A stretch of 64,000 nt of DNA from Rhodobacter sp. (GTDB taxonomy: Bacteria > Pseudomonadota > Alphaproteobacteria > Rhodobacterales > Rhodobacteraceae). The stretch spans positions 1-64,000 of the forward strand of contig JADCEN010000022.1 of the NCBI GenBank assembly GCA_020250175.1, in the 5' to 3' direction. Positions 35,771-45,363 of the stretch are shown here, piece by piece. The position numbers were made by a program, and so were the translations under genes. How positions within the stretch are numbered: the stretch's first letter is position 1; every line of letters starts with the position of its first letter. The notes under the pieces are model-generated. The model made no database searches, was not told where the DNA came from, and was given only the letters and a program-made list of their open reading frames with translations.

Positions 35771-36493
35771 TCAGGTGTGGGGCTGAACCGCCGCCCGCAC
35801 CGCGCGGGCGATGTCGATGGCATTGGGGGTGTCAGAGTGAATGCAGATACTGTCGCACCGAACCGGAATGTCTGACCCATCCGTGGCCGTGCCTTTTCCC
35901 TCGGTGATCGCCCGCACGCAGCGTGCAGCCATCAACGCGGGGTCTTTGGGGTCATGCTCGCGCGTCACGATCAGGCTTCCGTCCGGACGATATTCCAGAT
36001 CGGCGTAGAATTCCGCCACAAATCCATGACCGCGGGCGGGGTAGATCTTCTCATGCAGCGTGCCGGTCATCCCCAGCAGCGGCACCTTGAACACATCGGC
36101 TGCATCACAAACCGCCTGGGCGATATCTTCCTGCCGCGCGGCCATCCCGTAAAGGCTGCCATGGGGCTTGATATGGTTCAGCGCAACGCCTTCCGCCTTC
36201 AGGAACCCGCAAAGCGCACCGATCTGGTAGATCAGGCAATTGGCCATTTCTTCGCGGCCCATCTTCATCTCGCGCCGCCCGAAGCCCTGCAGATCGGGCA
36301 GGCCGGGATGCGCCCCGACCTTCACCCCATGCGTCTTGGCAAGCCGCACCGTGGCGCGCATGTGGTCAAAATCGCTGGCATGAAAGCCGCAAGCCACATT
36401 GGCGATATGAATGAAGGGCATCAGCCCCGCGTCGTCCCCCATGCGCCAAAGCCCAAAGCTTTCGCCCATGTCACAATTCACAGTGACAGGCAT
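35771..36493 (-). CDS. pxpA: 5-oxoprolinase subunit A (LamB/YcsF family)
   Basis: 240 residues. The LamB/YcsF signature is VNCDMGESFGLWRMGDD at the start, then IANVACGFHASDFDHMRATV and KVGAHPGLPDLQGFGRREMK, and NHIKPHGSLYG. In characterised PxpABC enzymes it hydrolyses the activated 5-oxoproline to glutamate. It is the first gene of the leftward pxpA-carrier-carboxylase-pxpB-pxpC operon and divergent from the LysR gene. Confidence 0.93.
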   Translation of the reverse strand: MPVTVNCDMGESFGLWRMGDDAGLMPFIHIANVACGFHASDFDHMRATVRLAKTHGVKVGAHPGLPDLQGFGRREMKMGREEMANCLIYQIGALCGFLKAEGVALNHIKPHGSLYGMAARQEDIAQAVCDAADVFKVPLLGMTGTLHEKIYPARGHGFVAEFYADLEYRPDGSLIVTREHDPKDPALMAARCVRAITEGKGTATDGSDIPVRCDSICIHSDTPNAIDIARAVRAAVQPHT

Positions 36494-36551
36494 CGCACCC
36501 CTTGCAGTTTTTCGGATAGGGGCGAGTTTTGCCTGAGTCTGCCATCATTGC

Positions 36552-36563
36552 AAATTCGAATTT
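36552..36563. promoter_or_regulatory. palindromic operator candidate between pxpA and lysR
   Basis: AAATTCGAATTT is a perfect 12-bp palindrome within the 108-bp divergent spacer. It is AT-rich unlike its surroundings and fits the T-N11-A layout bound by LysR regulators. It is 58 bp from the pxpA start. Confidence 0.5.
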
Positions 36564-36601
36564 CTGAGATACGGTATCGACAAAGCAGATATGAGGGTGC
36601 C

Positions 36602-37507
36602 TTGTCGCTGACCATCAGACAGTTGCGCTATTTCATCGCAGCCGCCGAGACCGGGCAGGTTTCCCATGCGGCGATGGAGCTGAACATATCGCAATCTGCC
36701 GTGACGGCCGGCATTCAAAGCCTTGAGGCTGCCTTGGGCGCGCGGCTTCTGGCGCGGGGCGGACAAGGGGTTTCGGTAACCCCGCAGGGTGCTCGGTTCC
36801 TGTCGCGGGCCAAGGCGATCATTGCTGCTGTCGAAGAAGCCACGCGCAGCCCCCTGGGCGAAGAAACGCAGGTGACGGGCTCTTTGCGGCTGGGTCTGAC
36901 CTATACGGTCGCGGGCTATTTCATGGCCCGCCACTATGCCTCGTTCCGCCGCATTTATCCTGGCATCTTGCTGGAACTGTCCGAACAGCCAAGGTTCGCC
37001 ATCGAAGATGCTCTGGTCACCGGGGGGCTGGACCTGGCCGTCATGCTGACATCGAACCTTGGCAATACGGTCGACCTGGAATCCGAGACGCTGTTCCGAT
37101 CACGACGGCGGCTTTGGCTGCCCTCGGATCACCGGCTGTTGGCGGCCCCCGGGATCAGCCTGAGGGATGTCGCCGAACAGCCCTATGTCATGCTGACGGT
37201 GGACGAGGCCAGCCGGACGGCCGGACGCTATTGGGACCATCACGGGCTGACCCCCAGGGTGGTGTTTTCAACCTCTTCGGTCGAGGCGGTACGGTCGATG
37301 GTGGCCGCCGGTATGGGCGTGACCATCCTGAGCGACATGGTCTATCGGCCCTGGTCGCTGGAGGGTCAGCGGATCGAACAGCGCCAGACCATCGAGGGTG
37401 TTCCATCGATGGACGTCGGCCTGACCTGGCCGAAAAACCGCCCGCTGTCCGCGCCGGCCCAGGTTTTCCGGGCTTTCCTTGCGGCGGCCCTGGGATCAGC
37501 GGGATGA
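36602..37507 (+). CDS. LysR-family transcriptional regulator
   Basis: 301 residues. The N-terminal winged HTH is LTIRQLRYFIAAAETGQVSH, AAMELNISQSAVTAGIQSLE and ALGARLLARGGQGVSVT. The effector domain is typical, with GSLRLGLTYTV and SSVEAVRSMVAAGMGVTILS. No in-frame ATG is near. TTG at 36602 is the best start because it begins the conserved LSLTIRQL sequence and has GAGGG upstream. It probably activates the divergent pxpA operon in response to its substrate. Confidence 0.88.
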   Translation: MSLTIRQLRYFIAAAETGQVSHAAMELNISQSAVTAGIQSLEAALGARLLARGGQGVSVTPQGARFLSRAKAIIAAVEEATRSPLGEETQVTGSLRLGLTYTVAGYFMARHYASFRRIYPGILLELSEQPRFAIEDALVTGGLDLAVMLTSNLGNTVDLESETLFRSRRRLWLPSDHRLLAAPGISLRDVAEQPYVMLTVDEASRTAGRYWDHHGLTPRVVFSTSSVEAVRSMVAAGMGVTILSDMVYRPWSLEGQRIEQRQTIEGVPSMDVGLTWPKNRPLSAPAQVFRAFLAAALGSAG

Positions 37508-37935
37508 CCCCGGATCGCGCAGCCGGGCCGCCCGCCCGGCCATGTGCCCCTGGCCTTGTCGCTTTCGCGATAAGGCCCCGGCCCCCCGCGCCGGGTCTTT
37601 CCGGTCCTGTCCGGTGATGTGACCGGACAGAAGCGATCCGGCAGCAGGGTCCCCTCGCATGCCCTGGCAACAAGGGCCACGCGCTGCGGCCTGTCCCGGC
37701 TGTCGGCCTGACGGCGCAGTTTGCAAAGCCGCAGGCATGGCCCGGCAAGTCGCCGCCCCGGGGGCCGCTTGCTTGAAGGTTCCGCCATTCGGTCCGGTGC
37801 CGCAGTGACGCGCAGGCACATACCCGGGACGCATCTTCTGACGATGACATTGCGCTGCGGTCCGCAGCCACAGGCGCGGCGCGGATGCCGGGTGCCGACC
37901 GCCTGCCTGCCCGTCCCAAGAACGGCCCGCAACCG
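37508..37935. other. gene-free region between converging genes
   Basis: 428 bp of GC-rich DNA between the ends of lysR and the SNF2 helicase gene. Short inverted repeats such as GTCCGGTGATGTGACCGGAC (37610-37629) are present. I see no recognisable protein or RNA. Confidence 0.5.
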
Positions 37936-40900
37936 TCATTGGCCAAGGGGGGCGAACAGGTCCTGCACCGTGGTCTCGTCCAGCAGGGCCTCCGGCGCGA
38001 CCGCATCCTCATCAAACAGCGCATCGGCCAGGGCCTGCTTGCGCGCCTGCATGAGAAGGATTTTCTCCTCAACCGTGTCGGCTGCGACAAGGCGATGCAC
38101 GAAAACCGGCTTGTCCTGCCCGATCCGGTGTGTGCGGTCCATCGCCTGACGCTCGACAGCCGGGTTCCACCACGGATCATACAGGATCACCGTATCGGCC
38201 TCTGTCAGGGTCAGACCCACGCCGCCGGCCTTGAGGCTGAGCAGAAACACCGGCGCTTCACCTTGGGCGAAACGCTCAAGCACCTTGTCGCGGTTCTTGG
38301 TCTGCCCGCTCAGGCAAAGGTAAGGGATTCCAGCCAGAGTCAGATCGGCTTCGATCAGTTCCAGCATCCCGACAAATTGCGAAAACACCAGAACCCGGCG
38401 GCCTTCCGCGACCAGTTCCTGCAGCAATTCCAGCAGCCGCGCGCGCTTGGCACTGTCGGTCACTGCGCGCGCGGCCTCTGTCTTGACAAGGCCGGGGTCG
38501 CAGCAGACCTGCCGCAGTTTCAGCAGGGCATCAAGGACGGTGATCCGCGCTGCCGCCAGTCCGCGCGCGCTGATCGCCTCGCGCACGCGCTGATCCATCG
38601 CGCTGCGCACTGATTCATAAAGTAACTGCTGCGAACGCGGCAATACCACCCGCTCCAGTATCTCGGTCTTGGGCGGAAGTTCCGCCGCGACCTGGCCTTT
38701 GGTGCGGCGCAGCAGGAAGGGGCGCAGGCGGCGGTTGAGCCGGGCTTGCGCCGCCCCGTCGCCCTGCTTTTCAATGGGGGTGCGAAAGTGCTTCTGAAAC
38801 CCCTTGCGGTCGCCCAGCAAACCCGGATTGACCCAGTCGATCAAGGTCCAGATATCCTGCAGCGAGTTTTCCAGCGGGGTACCGGTCAGCGCCAGCCGCC
38901 CCCTGGCCGGAACGTCGCGCAGGGTCTTGGCCATTTGCGCAGCGGGGTTCTTGAGGGTCTGCGCCTCATCCAGGATGACCAGTGGCCAGTCCTGCGCGGC
39001 CAGCCAGCCGCTGTCACGCGCCAGCAGCGGATAGGTCGTGACCACCAGATCGGCCTGAAGGGCGTCGTCGCGCAGGTCTGCGCGCCCCGTGCCGTGCAAT
39101 GTGACAAGGCGCAGCCCGGGCGTGAACTGTGCCGCCTGGGACTGCCAGGCATAGAGCAGGCTTGTCGGCACGATCAGCAGCGCCGGCCCCTTTGCCCCGG
39201 CCTCGCGCCGCGCCTGCAACAGGGCAAGAACCTGCACCGTCTTGCCCAGCCCCATGTCATCGGCCAGAACAGCGCCGAAGCCCGCCTCAAGCAGGCTTGC
39301 CATCCAGGCCATGCCAAAGGCCTGATATCCGCGCAACTGTGCGTTCAACCCTTTGGGCGGGGTAATCTGCTCTGCCGCAGCCAGCGCCTGAAGGCTGCGG
39401 GCCAGCGGCACGATGCCCGCATGATCGGCAAAGCGCACCCCGCTGCCCGACAGTGCCTCCTGGACCAGCCGCGCAACCGAAGCCTCGGACGGGTGCAGCG
39501 CGCCCAGTTCGGCATAATGCGTCAGGAACAGATGCAGCACGGGTGCCAGCGGGCTGAGGTAAAGGGCCGAATAACCCGCCTTGCCCTGGTTCAGATAGAC
39601 CGGGCGATTCGCCAGAAGCTGCGCCAGCGCAGCGGCATCGGGGGGGCCGTGCCAGTCGTCGCGCATCTGTTCAAGAAAAGCCGCGACAAGCGGGGCCAAA
39701 TCCACCGCCTTGCCACCGATTTCGGCTTGAAACCCCAATGAGAACCAGTCATTGCCCAGAAACGCCTCACCGCCCTCGCTGCGGGTCGCGACTGTCAGTT
39801 CGGCCACCTGCGTGCTTTTGCGAAAGGGCCAGCGGGCGGTCTGGTTGATCTCCCACCCGTCGCGCTGCAAACCGGGAACCGTTCGGAAGGCAAAGTCCAG
39901 CGCGTTGTGTTCGCGCACCGTTTGCAGGGTTTCGCTGTTCAATTCACCGGCTGCGAAGACAAGATCGCACCGAAGCATCCGTTCACCCGGACGATAAAGC
40001 GCCAGGTCTTCAACCGGCCGGGCTCCGGCCTGCAGCAGGCGTGCCCTGCAGGCGGCTTCCCAATCGGGGTCACGCAGCAGGGTCACGATCCCGCCGTCTT
40101 CCAGCAGGCGCGGGTCTTCACTGTCGTCCCCCACCTCTTGCCCGTCATAGGCGAAGCGCAATGTCAACACCGGCAGTTGCACGGAACTGCCCCAACTCCT
40201 TGATCCGTGCCGCGCCGTCTCGGCCCCCAGCGTCAGCCGCGCGACTTTCTGTCCGGCCGCACGCCGGGTCCGGCGGACTGCGCGCGGGCGGGGAAGCTCA
40301 AGGTCGGCAAGGGCGTCTGGCAGAGCCGTGGCAAGCACCGCGGCGTCATCGGGCGCGACATCAGGACTGCCCATGACCAGACGCAGCACATCGGGTGCCA
40401 CCGGATGGGCGAGGACACCGATGTGCCCCTGCGCAGGGTCCAGCCAGTACGTCGCCCCCTCCAGACCACGCAGTCCAAGCGGCTGGCCTGTGTCATCCTC
40501 AAACCCGAGCCGCTGGCTGCCGTCTGCCGCCATGCGCCAGGCCAGCCGCGCCTCGGGGCATCTTTCAGACCAGGCCAACGGCATCTTTGCGGAACTGTCG
40601 TGCAGGAACCGTCCCGTATCGCACAGGCGACGGATCAGGGCCGTTGCATCCTGCCCCCGGATCCGGAACATTTCGGGCAGGCCATAGTTGAGATGCGTGT
40701 TCCAAAGCCGCGCCTGCGCCAGCGATCCCAGAAGCTCCAGATCAACCGGACGGATGAACTGTGGCAGTTCCGTGCTGCGCAGGGCATGCAGCGCATCAAA
40801 TTGCCGGACCGACCTGGTAAACCCCGTACCCGCAGCGTTGAGGTGCCCCTTGAACACCTCGATCCGGACGGCCGGATCATCGGGCACGAGCACATAGAGC

Positions 40901-41283
40901 AGGCGATCCTTCACCGACTTCGGGTAGTCCTGCGGGCGCGGCTCAGCGGCTGCCACCGCTCGGGCACTGTCCTTGACCCGGGTCAGCCAGCCCTGCACAG
41001 GTGCGGCCAGTTCTGGCCGACCCTTGTCACGCTCTGACCACGCCATCACTGCGGCTGCCACATGCTTGCAGTTATACCCTACCGGGCAGGAACATTCGCC
41101 TTCGACAGAGCGGTGCGTAAGAACGATCCGCTGCCGGTAGCTTTGCCCCCGCCCATTCTTCACCCGCCCCAGGAGCGTGCCATCCGTCCGCAGTTCAACC
41201 GAAGCGACCAGCCCCTGTTGCACGTACCCGCGCGCCCTTTCCAGAGTAACTGCATCAAAAGAAGCACTGAGCCGGTTATCCAT
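37936..41283 (-). CDS. SNF2/Swi2-family DEAD-box helicase with SWIM zinc finger
   Basis: 1115 residues. The N-terminal SWIM finger has ligands Cys64, Cys66, Cys72 and His74 in CSCPVGYNCKH. The C-terminal SNF2 core has Walker A DDMGLGKTVQVL, Walker B VILDEAQTLKNP, motif III LTGTPLENSLQDIW and motifs V/VI in LLSLKAGGVGLTLTEADTVI and QAMDRTHRIGQDKPV. This matches the bacterial HepA/RapA-like SNF2 group, which remodels protein-DNA complexes. The start is chosen at MDNRLSASF. Single gene. Confidence 0.92.
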   Translation of the reverse strand: MDNRLSASFDAVTLERARGYVQQGLVASVELRTDGTLLGRVKNGRGQSYRQRIVLTHRSVEGECSCPVGYNCKHVAAAVMAWSERDKGRPELAAPVQGWLTRVKDSARAVAAAEPRPQDYPKSVKDRLLYVLVPDDPAVRIEVFKGHLNAAGTGFTRSVRQFDALHALRSTELPQFIRPVDLELLGSLAQARLWNTHLNYGLPEMFRIRGQDATALIRRLCDTGRFLHDSSAKMPLAWSERCPEARLAWRMAADGSQRLGFEDDTGQPLGLRGLEGATYWLDPAQGHIGVLAHPVAPDVLRLVMGSPDVAPDDAAVLATALPDALADLELPRPRAVRRTRRAAGQKVARLTLGAETARHGSRSWGSSVQLPVLTLRFAYDGQEVGDDSEDPRLLEDGGIVTLLRDPDWEAACRARLLQAGARPVEDLALYRPGERMLRCDLVFAAGELNSETLQTVREHNALDFAFRTVPGLQRDGWEINQTARWPFRKSTQVAELTVATRSEGGEAFLGNDWFSLGFQAEIGGKAVDLAPLVAAFLEQMRDDWHGPPDAAALAQLLANRPVYLNQGKAGYSALYLSPLAPVLHLFLTHYAELGALHPSEASVARLVQEALSGSGVRFADHAGIVPLARSLQALAAAEQITPPKGLNAQLRGYQAFGMAWMASLLEAGFGAVLADDMGLGKTVQVLALLQARREAGAKGPALLIVPTSLLYAWQSQAAQFTPGLRLVTLHGTGRADLRDDALQADLVVTTYPLLARDSGWLAAQDWPLVILDEAQTLKNPAAQMAKTLRDVPARGRLALTGTPLENSLQDIWTLIDWVNPGLLGDRKGFQKHFRTPIEKQGDGAAQARLNRRLRPFLLRRTKGQVAAELPPKTEILERVVLPRSQQLLYESVRSAMDQRVREAISARGLAAARITVLDALLKLRQVCCDPGLVKTEAARAVTDSAKRARLLELLQELVAEGRRVLVFSQFVGMLELIEADLTLAGIPYLCLSGQTKNRDKVLERFAQGEAPVFLLSLKAGGVGLTLTEADTVILYDPWWNPAVERQAMDRTHRIGQDKPVFVHRLVAADTVEEKILLMQARKQALADALFDEDAVAPEALLDETTVQDLFAPLGQ

Positions 41284-41511
41284 GAATACCCCCAGGAAAG
41301 GTTTTCCCTGCTTTGCAGTCCGGGCGCAAGTCCGTGTCATGTGCCGGGCCTGACAATCGCGGATTCCGGAAAGGCCAGACAGCGGTTTCACTCAGTCCCG
41401 GACATCCGCAGATCGACCGCTTCTTCTCGTGTGGTCAAAGCCGCTTCGTCCGTCGCGCAGGGCAATCCCCTCAGGGTCCACCATTGATGGTGGATACCAC
41501 GGCATGTCGCT

Positions 41512-41850
41512 TTCAATGCAAACCATGGCCTGCGGCGATGAAGTGGCTTCGGCATTCCTGCGGCCGGAACGGGCCGCAGACTGCGCCGGGCTGTTTGCAC
41601 ACGGGATTGGCGCGCAGATACGAGACACAGTCGATCCCGCGTGCATCAAGGCCCGCCAGCAGCGCGGCCGAAGGCAAGCCCGCATCGATGCGCACCTCGG
41701 CCACGTCGCAAAAGGTCCGCCATCGCCCGGTCCACGACGTCGAGGATCACATCGCATGCGCCATCTGCGGTGCCAACATTGCCGGGGCGCAGCCTGGCGT
41801 CGAGCCTGTCACTGTCTCTGCGATCAAGGGGTGACGTCCACATGGCTGCG
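41512..41850 (-). pseudogene. fused fossils of IS1380- and IS630-type transposases
   Basis: Read leftward from 41843: RLDARLRPGNVGTADGACDV and ILDVVDRAMADLL, then a frameshift near 41700 and VRIDAGLPSAALLAGLDARG, IDCVSYLRANPV. This is the IS1380 transposase pattern (the GN-x-G-AD region followed by the R-x-D-x-G-catalytic strand). It runs directly into FRPQECRSHFIAAGHGL, the IS630-like end that also occurs at 697-776. Both are truncated. Confidence 0.5.
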
Positions 41851-42219
41851 CGGGTCCTGCAGGCGTCCGGTCATCCAGCCAACTCTGCCGCGGCGCTCCA
41901 ACATCTCTCTCAGCATCACCGCACCCGGATCGCCGGTCAGCCGATCGGTTCTGCTCACGATCCCAAGCGACCGATTGAAACCGGGCCTCACTTGCGGTAA
42001 CCCTTCACCCCCGCGCGCGTCCGATGCCGCCGTCGGTTTCCGTCTGACAGCTTGAACCCCAAGCGATTTCAGATGCACGCAACCAATCATACCGATTTCC
42101 GTGAAAAAGCCGGGGTGAACTGATCCGCCGGAAAGTTGCCCATGAACCTGCAGTTGTCATCCGCTACCGCTTGATAGGCTGGTGCGGTCGTTGAAGCCGC
42201 CAATTGCTTGAAACCAAGA

Positions 42220-42357
42220 TCATTCATCGTCGGCTCCGATGACTTTGCCGGTCTGGTTCCAGAACCGCCTGGGTGGGTCGGCCAGAACGCAGCTGAACCT
42301 GTCCGACCCCAGAAAATCATGCAACTCTTGTGGTGCGCCTGTGCTCATATCCAACAT
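42220..42357 (-). pseudogene. remnant of an MT-A70-type adenine methyltransferase
   Basis: 45 codons read leftward: LHDFLGSDRFSCVLADPPRR, then FWNQTGKV. The ADPPW-like motif (here DPPR) followed by F-x-N/T-x-x-GK is typical of phage and prophage MT-A70 methylases. The frame ends right after it. The other sequence from 41850 to 42714 is AT-richer in places but shows nothing else that I can name. Confidence 0.5.
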
Positions 42358-42714
42358 CTTGCGGGGCCCCCGGTGATCCGGCAAGGTGAACAATAGATGA
42401 ACAAATGTAAAGGAAGAATGAAGAAAAACCCCCCTTTGCACCGCCCCTGTCCCCGTTTTCCGGCAAGTAGAACGTCTGATCAACGCCTTCGGTGCCGCCG
42501 GGATGGCTGCGTGATCGCGGTCGCACTCGGCAAAGGGGGGGGCTTCGCCGGGTATCGCAGTTGCGGCCTGCCGCAGCGGCGGTTTCCAGGTTTCCCGGAC
42601 AGACCCGCCGCTATGCCATCTGTCTTCTGCCCATCGCAAACAGGTTGCCGGGCGCGAACCGGCTATGGCGCAGGGCGCGGCAGGTGGCGATATCGGACGT
42701 GCGGGCGATGCGGG
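42358..42714. other. gene-free region upstream of the dapE end
   Basis: 357 bp between the methylase remnant and the dapE stop. It contains a purine-rich block (42400-42440) and no convincing coding sequence. The open frames crossing it are antisense shadows of dapE. Confidence 0.45.
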
Positions 42715-43869
42715 TCATGCGAAATAGTCCCGCAGGATGCGGCTGTAGATCGCCTTCAGCGCCACGATCTGCGCCACCTCAACCCGTTCGTCCACCTGAT
42801 GCATGGTCTTGCCGACCAGTCCGAATTCCACCACCGGGCAGTGATCCTTGACAAAGCGCGCGTCCGAGGTTCCGCCCGACGTCGACAGTGCCGGGGCAAT
42901 CCCCGTTTCCGCCTGCACGGCGCGCGCCACCAGATCAGACAGCGGCCCCGGCGGGGTCAGAAAGCTTTCACCGGAGACCGACAGGGTCATGCTGAACCGC
43001 ACGCCTGTCGCGGCTTCCACCTCGGCGGCTTCGCGGCGCAGCCATTCGCCCAGCGAGGTGCCGGAATGCGCATCGTTGAAGCGGATGTTCACGGTGCCCC
43101 GTGTCTGTGCCGGGATCACATTCGTGGCCGGGTTCCCGGTATCGATCGTGGTGATCGCCAGCGTCGAGGCATCGAAATGCGCAGTACCCTGATCCAGCTC
43201 CCGGCTTGCCAGCCGGTCCATCAGCCGCACCAGCGCCGTCACCGGGTTCTTTGCCCGCTGCGGATAGGCCGAATGCCCCTGCACGCCCTGCGCGGTGATC
43301 TGCGCGGTCATCGACCCGCGCCGCCCGATCTTCATCGCATCGCCCAGCCGGTCGGGGCAGGTCGGCTCGCCCACCAGACAGACGCTCATCGCTTCGCCCG
43401 CCTGTGCCATCCAGTCCAGCAGGGCAAGCGTGCCGTCCTGTGCCTCGGCCTCTTCATCGCCGGTGATTGCCAGGATGACCGCACCATCGGGCGGGGTCGC
43501 GCGCACGAAATCCACAGCGGCAGCAGCAAAGGCCGCAACACCTGATTTCATGTCGGTGGCCCCGCGCCCCCACAGCCAGCCATCCACGATCTCGCCGCCG
43601 AAGGGATCGCGCGTCCAGGCGGCGGCATCGCCGACGGGCACCACATCGGTATGCCCGTTGAAGCCGAAGCTGCGGTTCGCCCCCCGCCGTCCCCAGCGCG
43701 CGAACAGGTTGGCAATTCCGCCCCGGTCCACCCGCGTGCAATCGAACCCCGCCCCCGACAGCACGCGCTCCAGCAGCAGCAAGGCCCCGCCTTCGGCCGG
43801 GGTCACCGACGGGCAGCGGATCAGCTCCGCCGCCAGGGCAACGGGATCGACAGGCAAATGGGCGGTCAT
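42715..43869 (-). CDS. dapE: succinyl-diaminopimelate desuccinylase
   Basis: 384 residues of the M20 peptidase family. The zinc-site motifs are [13 protein letters not shown] (His and Asp), [16 protein letters not shown] (bridging Asp), the catalytic [13 protein letters not shown] (Glu-Glu) and [12 protein letters not shown]. It hydrolyses N-succinyl-LL-diaminopimelate in lysine/meso-DAP synthesis, alongside dapD. The start at 43869 follows the conserved [13 protein letters not shown] sequence. Confidence 0.95.
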   Translation of the reverse strand: MTAHLPVDPVALAAELIRCPSVTPAEGGALLLLERVLSGAGFDCTRVDRGGIANLFARWGRRGANRSFGFNGHTDVVPVGDAAAWTRDPFGGEIVDGWLWGRGATDMKSGVAAFAAAAVDFVRATPPDGAVILAITGDEEAEAQDGTLALLDWMAQAGEAMSVCLVGEPTCPDRLGDAMKIGRRGSMTAQITAQGVQGHSAYPQRAKNPVTALVRLMDRLASRELDQGTAHFDASTLAITTIDTGNPATNVIPAQTRGTVNIRFNDAHSGTSLGEWLRREAAEVEAATGVRFSMTLSVSGESFLTPPGPLSDLVARAVQAETGIAPALSTSGGTSDARFVKDHCPVVEFGLVGKTMHQVDERVEVAQIVALKAIYSRILRDYFA

Positions 43870-43952
43870 CGGACGGTCCTGTGCTTGGGATGCCGCCAGT
43901 GCTAAACAGTTGGAGGAAAGGCTGCAATGCCGGTGCGCCACTGTCATGGTTC

Positions 43953-44009
43953 GGCTTCTTTTCGGCTCAAATACCCTCGGGGGGTGCGGGGGGCAGACAG
44001 CCCCCCGCT
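43953..44009 (-). repeat. hairpin-bearing dispersed repeat downstream of the dapD operon
   Basis: On the minus strand: a 9-bp stem GCGGGGGGC/GCCCCCCGC with loop TGTCT, then ACCCCCCGAGGGTATTT and CCGAAAAGAAG. It is nearly identical to 17502-17556. It lies 15 nt after the stop of the dapD-linked small gene and probably ends that transcript. Confidence 0.75.
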
Positions 44010-44023
44010 GGCACCCCGCAGGA

Positions 44024-44353
44024 TCAATCGAAAAACGGGGTGATCTGCGCCACAACCACAGAATTCTCGTCCAGCGCCCGCTGCATCAGCGCCCGTTCCC
44101 CGTCGTCAATCACTTCACTGCCCGCAAGCCGGTCCTCCGGCGTGCCATAGCCCGATACATCCAGCGGGGCCATGTCCGCGGCCTTCAGCAGCGCCACGGT
44201 TTCACGCACTGCCTCGGCCTCGTCCACGCCGCTGGCATAGCACATCAGCGCCGCGCCCGTCGCCGTGTCGGGCAGCCCGTCGCCGGCCTTGCGGCCGACC
44301 TCGACCACCAGGGTGAACACATGCTGCGGGCGCTTGGGTTTGCCTTCGGTCAT
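44024..44353 (-). CDS. conserved small protein linked to dapD
   Basis: 109 residues with no recognised domain. [20 protein letters not shown] is a probable beta-strand start, then [20 protein letters not shown] and [16 protein letters not shown], and [20 protein letters not shown] near the end. It looks like a small alpha/beta protein. The ATG at 44353 is preferred to the TTG overlapping the dapD stop (44422). It lies downstream of dapD in the same direction and before the hairpin repeat. Confidence 0.65.
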   Translation of the reverse strand: MTEGKPKRPQHVFTLVVEVGRKAGDGLPDTATGAALMCYASGVDEAEAVRETVALLKAADMAPLDVSGYGTPEDRLAGSEVIDDGERALMQRALDENSVVVAQITPFFD

Positions 44354-44418
44354 GGCCGCGTCCTGCACAAACGGTTCATCCCAATTCCCGCTTCGGCGGC
44401 GGGAACCAAAGGCCGCGC

Positions 44419-45246
44419 TCAATCCCGCAGCAACTCGTTGATGCTGGTCTTGCTGCGGGTCTGGGCATCAACCTTCTTCACGATCACCGCGCAATACAGG
44501 TTGAGGCCGCCCTTCGAGGGCATCGATCCTGCCACCACGACTGAACCCGCCGGCACCTCGCCATAGGTGACGGCCCCCGTTTCACGGTCCACGATCTTCG
44601 TCGACTTGCCGATGAACACGCCCATGCCCAGCACCGAACCTTCGCGCACAATGCAGCCTTCCACCACTTCGGACCGCGCCCCGACAAAGCAGTTGTCCTC
44701 GATGATCGTCGGGCCCGCCTGCATCGGCTCCAGCACGCCGCCAATGCCGACGCCGCCCGACAGGTGCACGTTCTTGCCGATCTGCGCGCAGGAGCCGACC
44801 GTGGCCCAGGTATCCACCATCGTGCCCTCGTCGACATAGGCACCCAGATTGACGAAAGACGGCATCAGCACCACGCCCCTGGCGATGAAGGCCGACTGGC
44901 GCACGACGCTGCCGTTGACGGCGCGGAACCCGGCCTCGCGCCAGCGCGCCGCGTCCCAGCCCTTGAACTTGCTGTCGACCTTGTCCCACCAGCCGCCGCC
45001 CTGCGCCCCACCGGACTGATGTTCCATCTCGCGCAGCCGGAAGCCCAGCAGCACCGCCTTCTTGGCCCATTGGTTCACATGCCAGGTGCCGTCGGTGCCG
45101 CGCTCTGCCACCCGCAACCGGCCCTTGTCCAGTGCTTCCAGCGTCGCCTCCACGGCCTCGCGCGCTGCCCCCCCGGTGGCGGGCGTGATGGCATCGCGGT
45201 CCTCCCACGCGGTATCGATGGCGGATTCAAGGGCGGCGTAGGACAT
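44419..45246 (-). CDS. dapD: 2,3,4,5-tetrahydropyridine-2,6-dicarboxylate N-succinyltransferase
   Basis: 275 residues, normal for the family. A left-handed beta-helix is built from hexapeptide repeats, with [60 protein letters not shown] and [16 protein letters not shown]. It succinylates tetrahydrodipicolinate in the succinylase branch of lysine/DAP synthesis, and dapE lies downstream in the same orientation. Confidence 0.96.
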   Translation of the reverse strand: MSYAALESAIDTAWEDRDAITPATGGAAREAVEATLEALDKGRLRVAERGTDGTWHVNQWAKKAVLLGFRLREMEHQSGGAQGGGWWDKVDSKFKGWDAARWREAGFRAVNGSVVRQSAFIARGVVLMPSFVNLGAYVDEGTMVDTWATVGSCAQIGKNVHLSGGVGIGGVLEPMQAGPTIIEDNCFVGARSEVVEGCIVREGSVLGMGVFIGKSTKIVDRETGAVTYGEVPAGSVVVAGSMPSKGGLNLYCAVIVKKVDAQTRSKTSINELLRD

Positions 45247-45363
45247 CTGGCCTCTCCGGCTTTCTATTGTTCGGATCGCGGCAGGCTATAGACCGGGTCC
45301 GGCCGCGACGCAATCCGGTGGGCGGATCAATGCCTGACCCGTCTTCACACGCCGCCACCGCGT

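Noticed and set aside
37508-37935. Leftward frames between lysR and the SNF2 gene as possible coding
   Set aside because: Several overlapping Arg/Gly/Pro-rich frames of similar length in all phases, the usual sign of non-coding GC-rich DNA.
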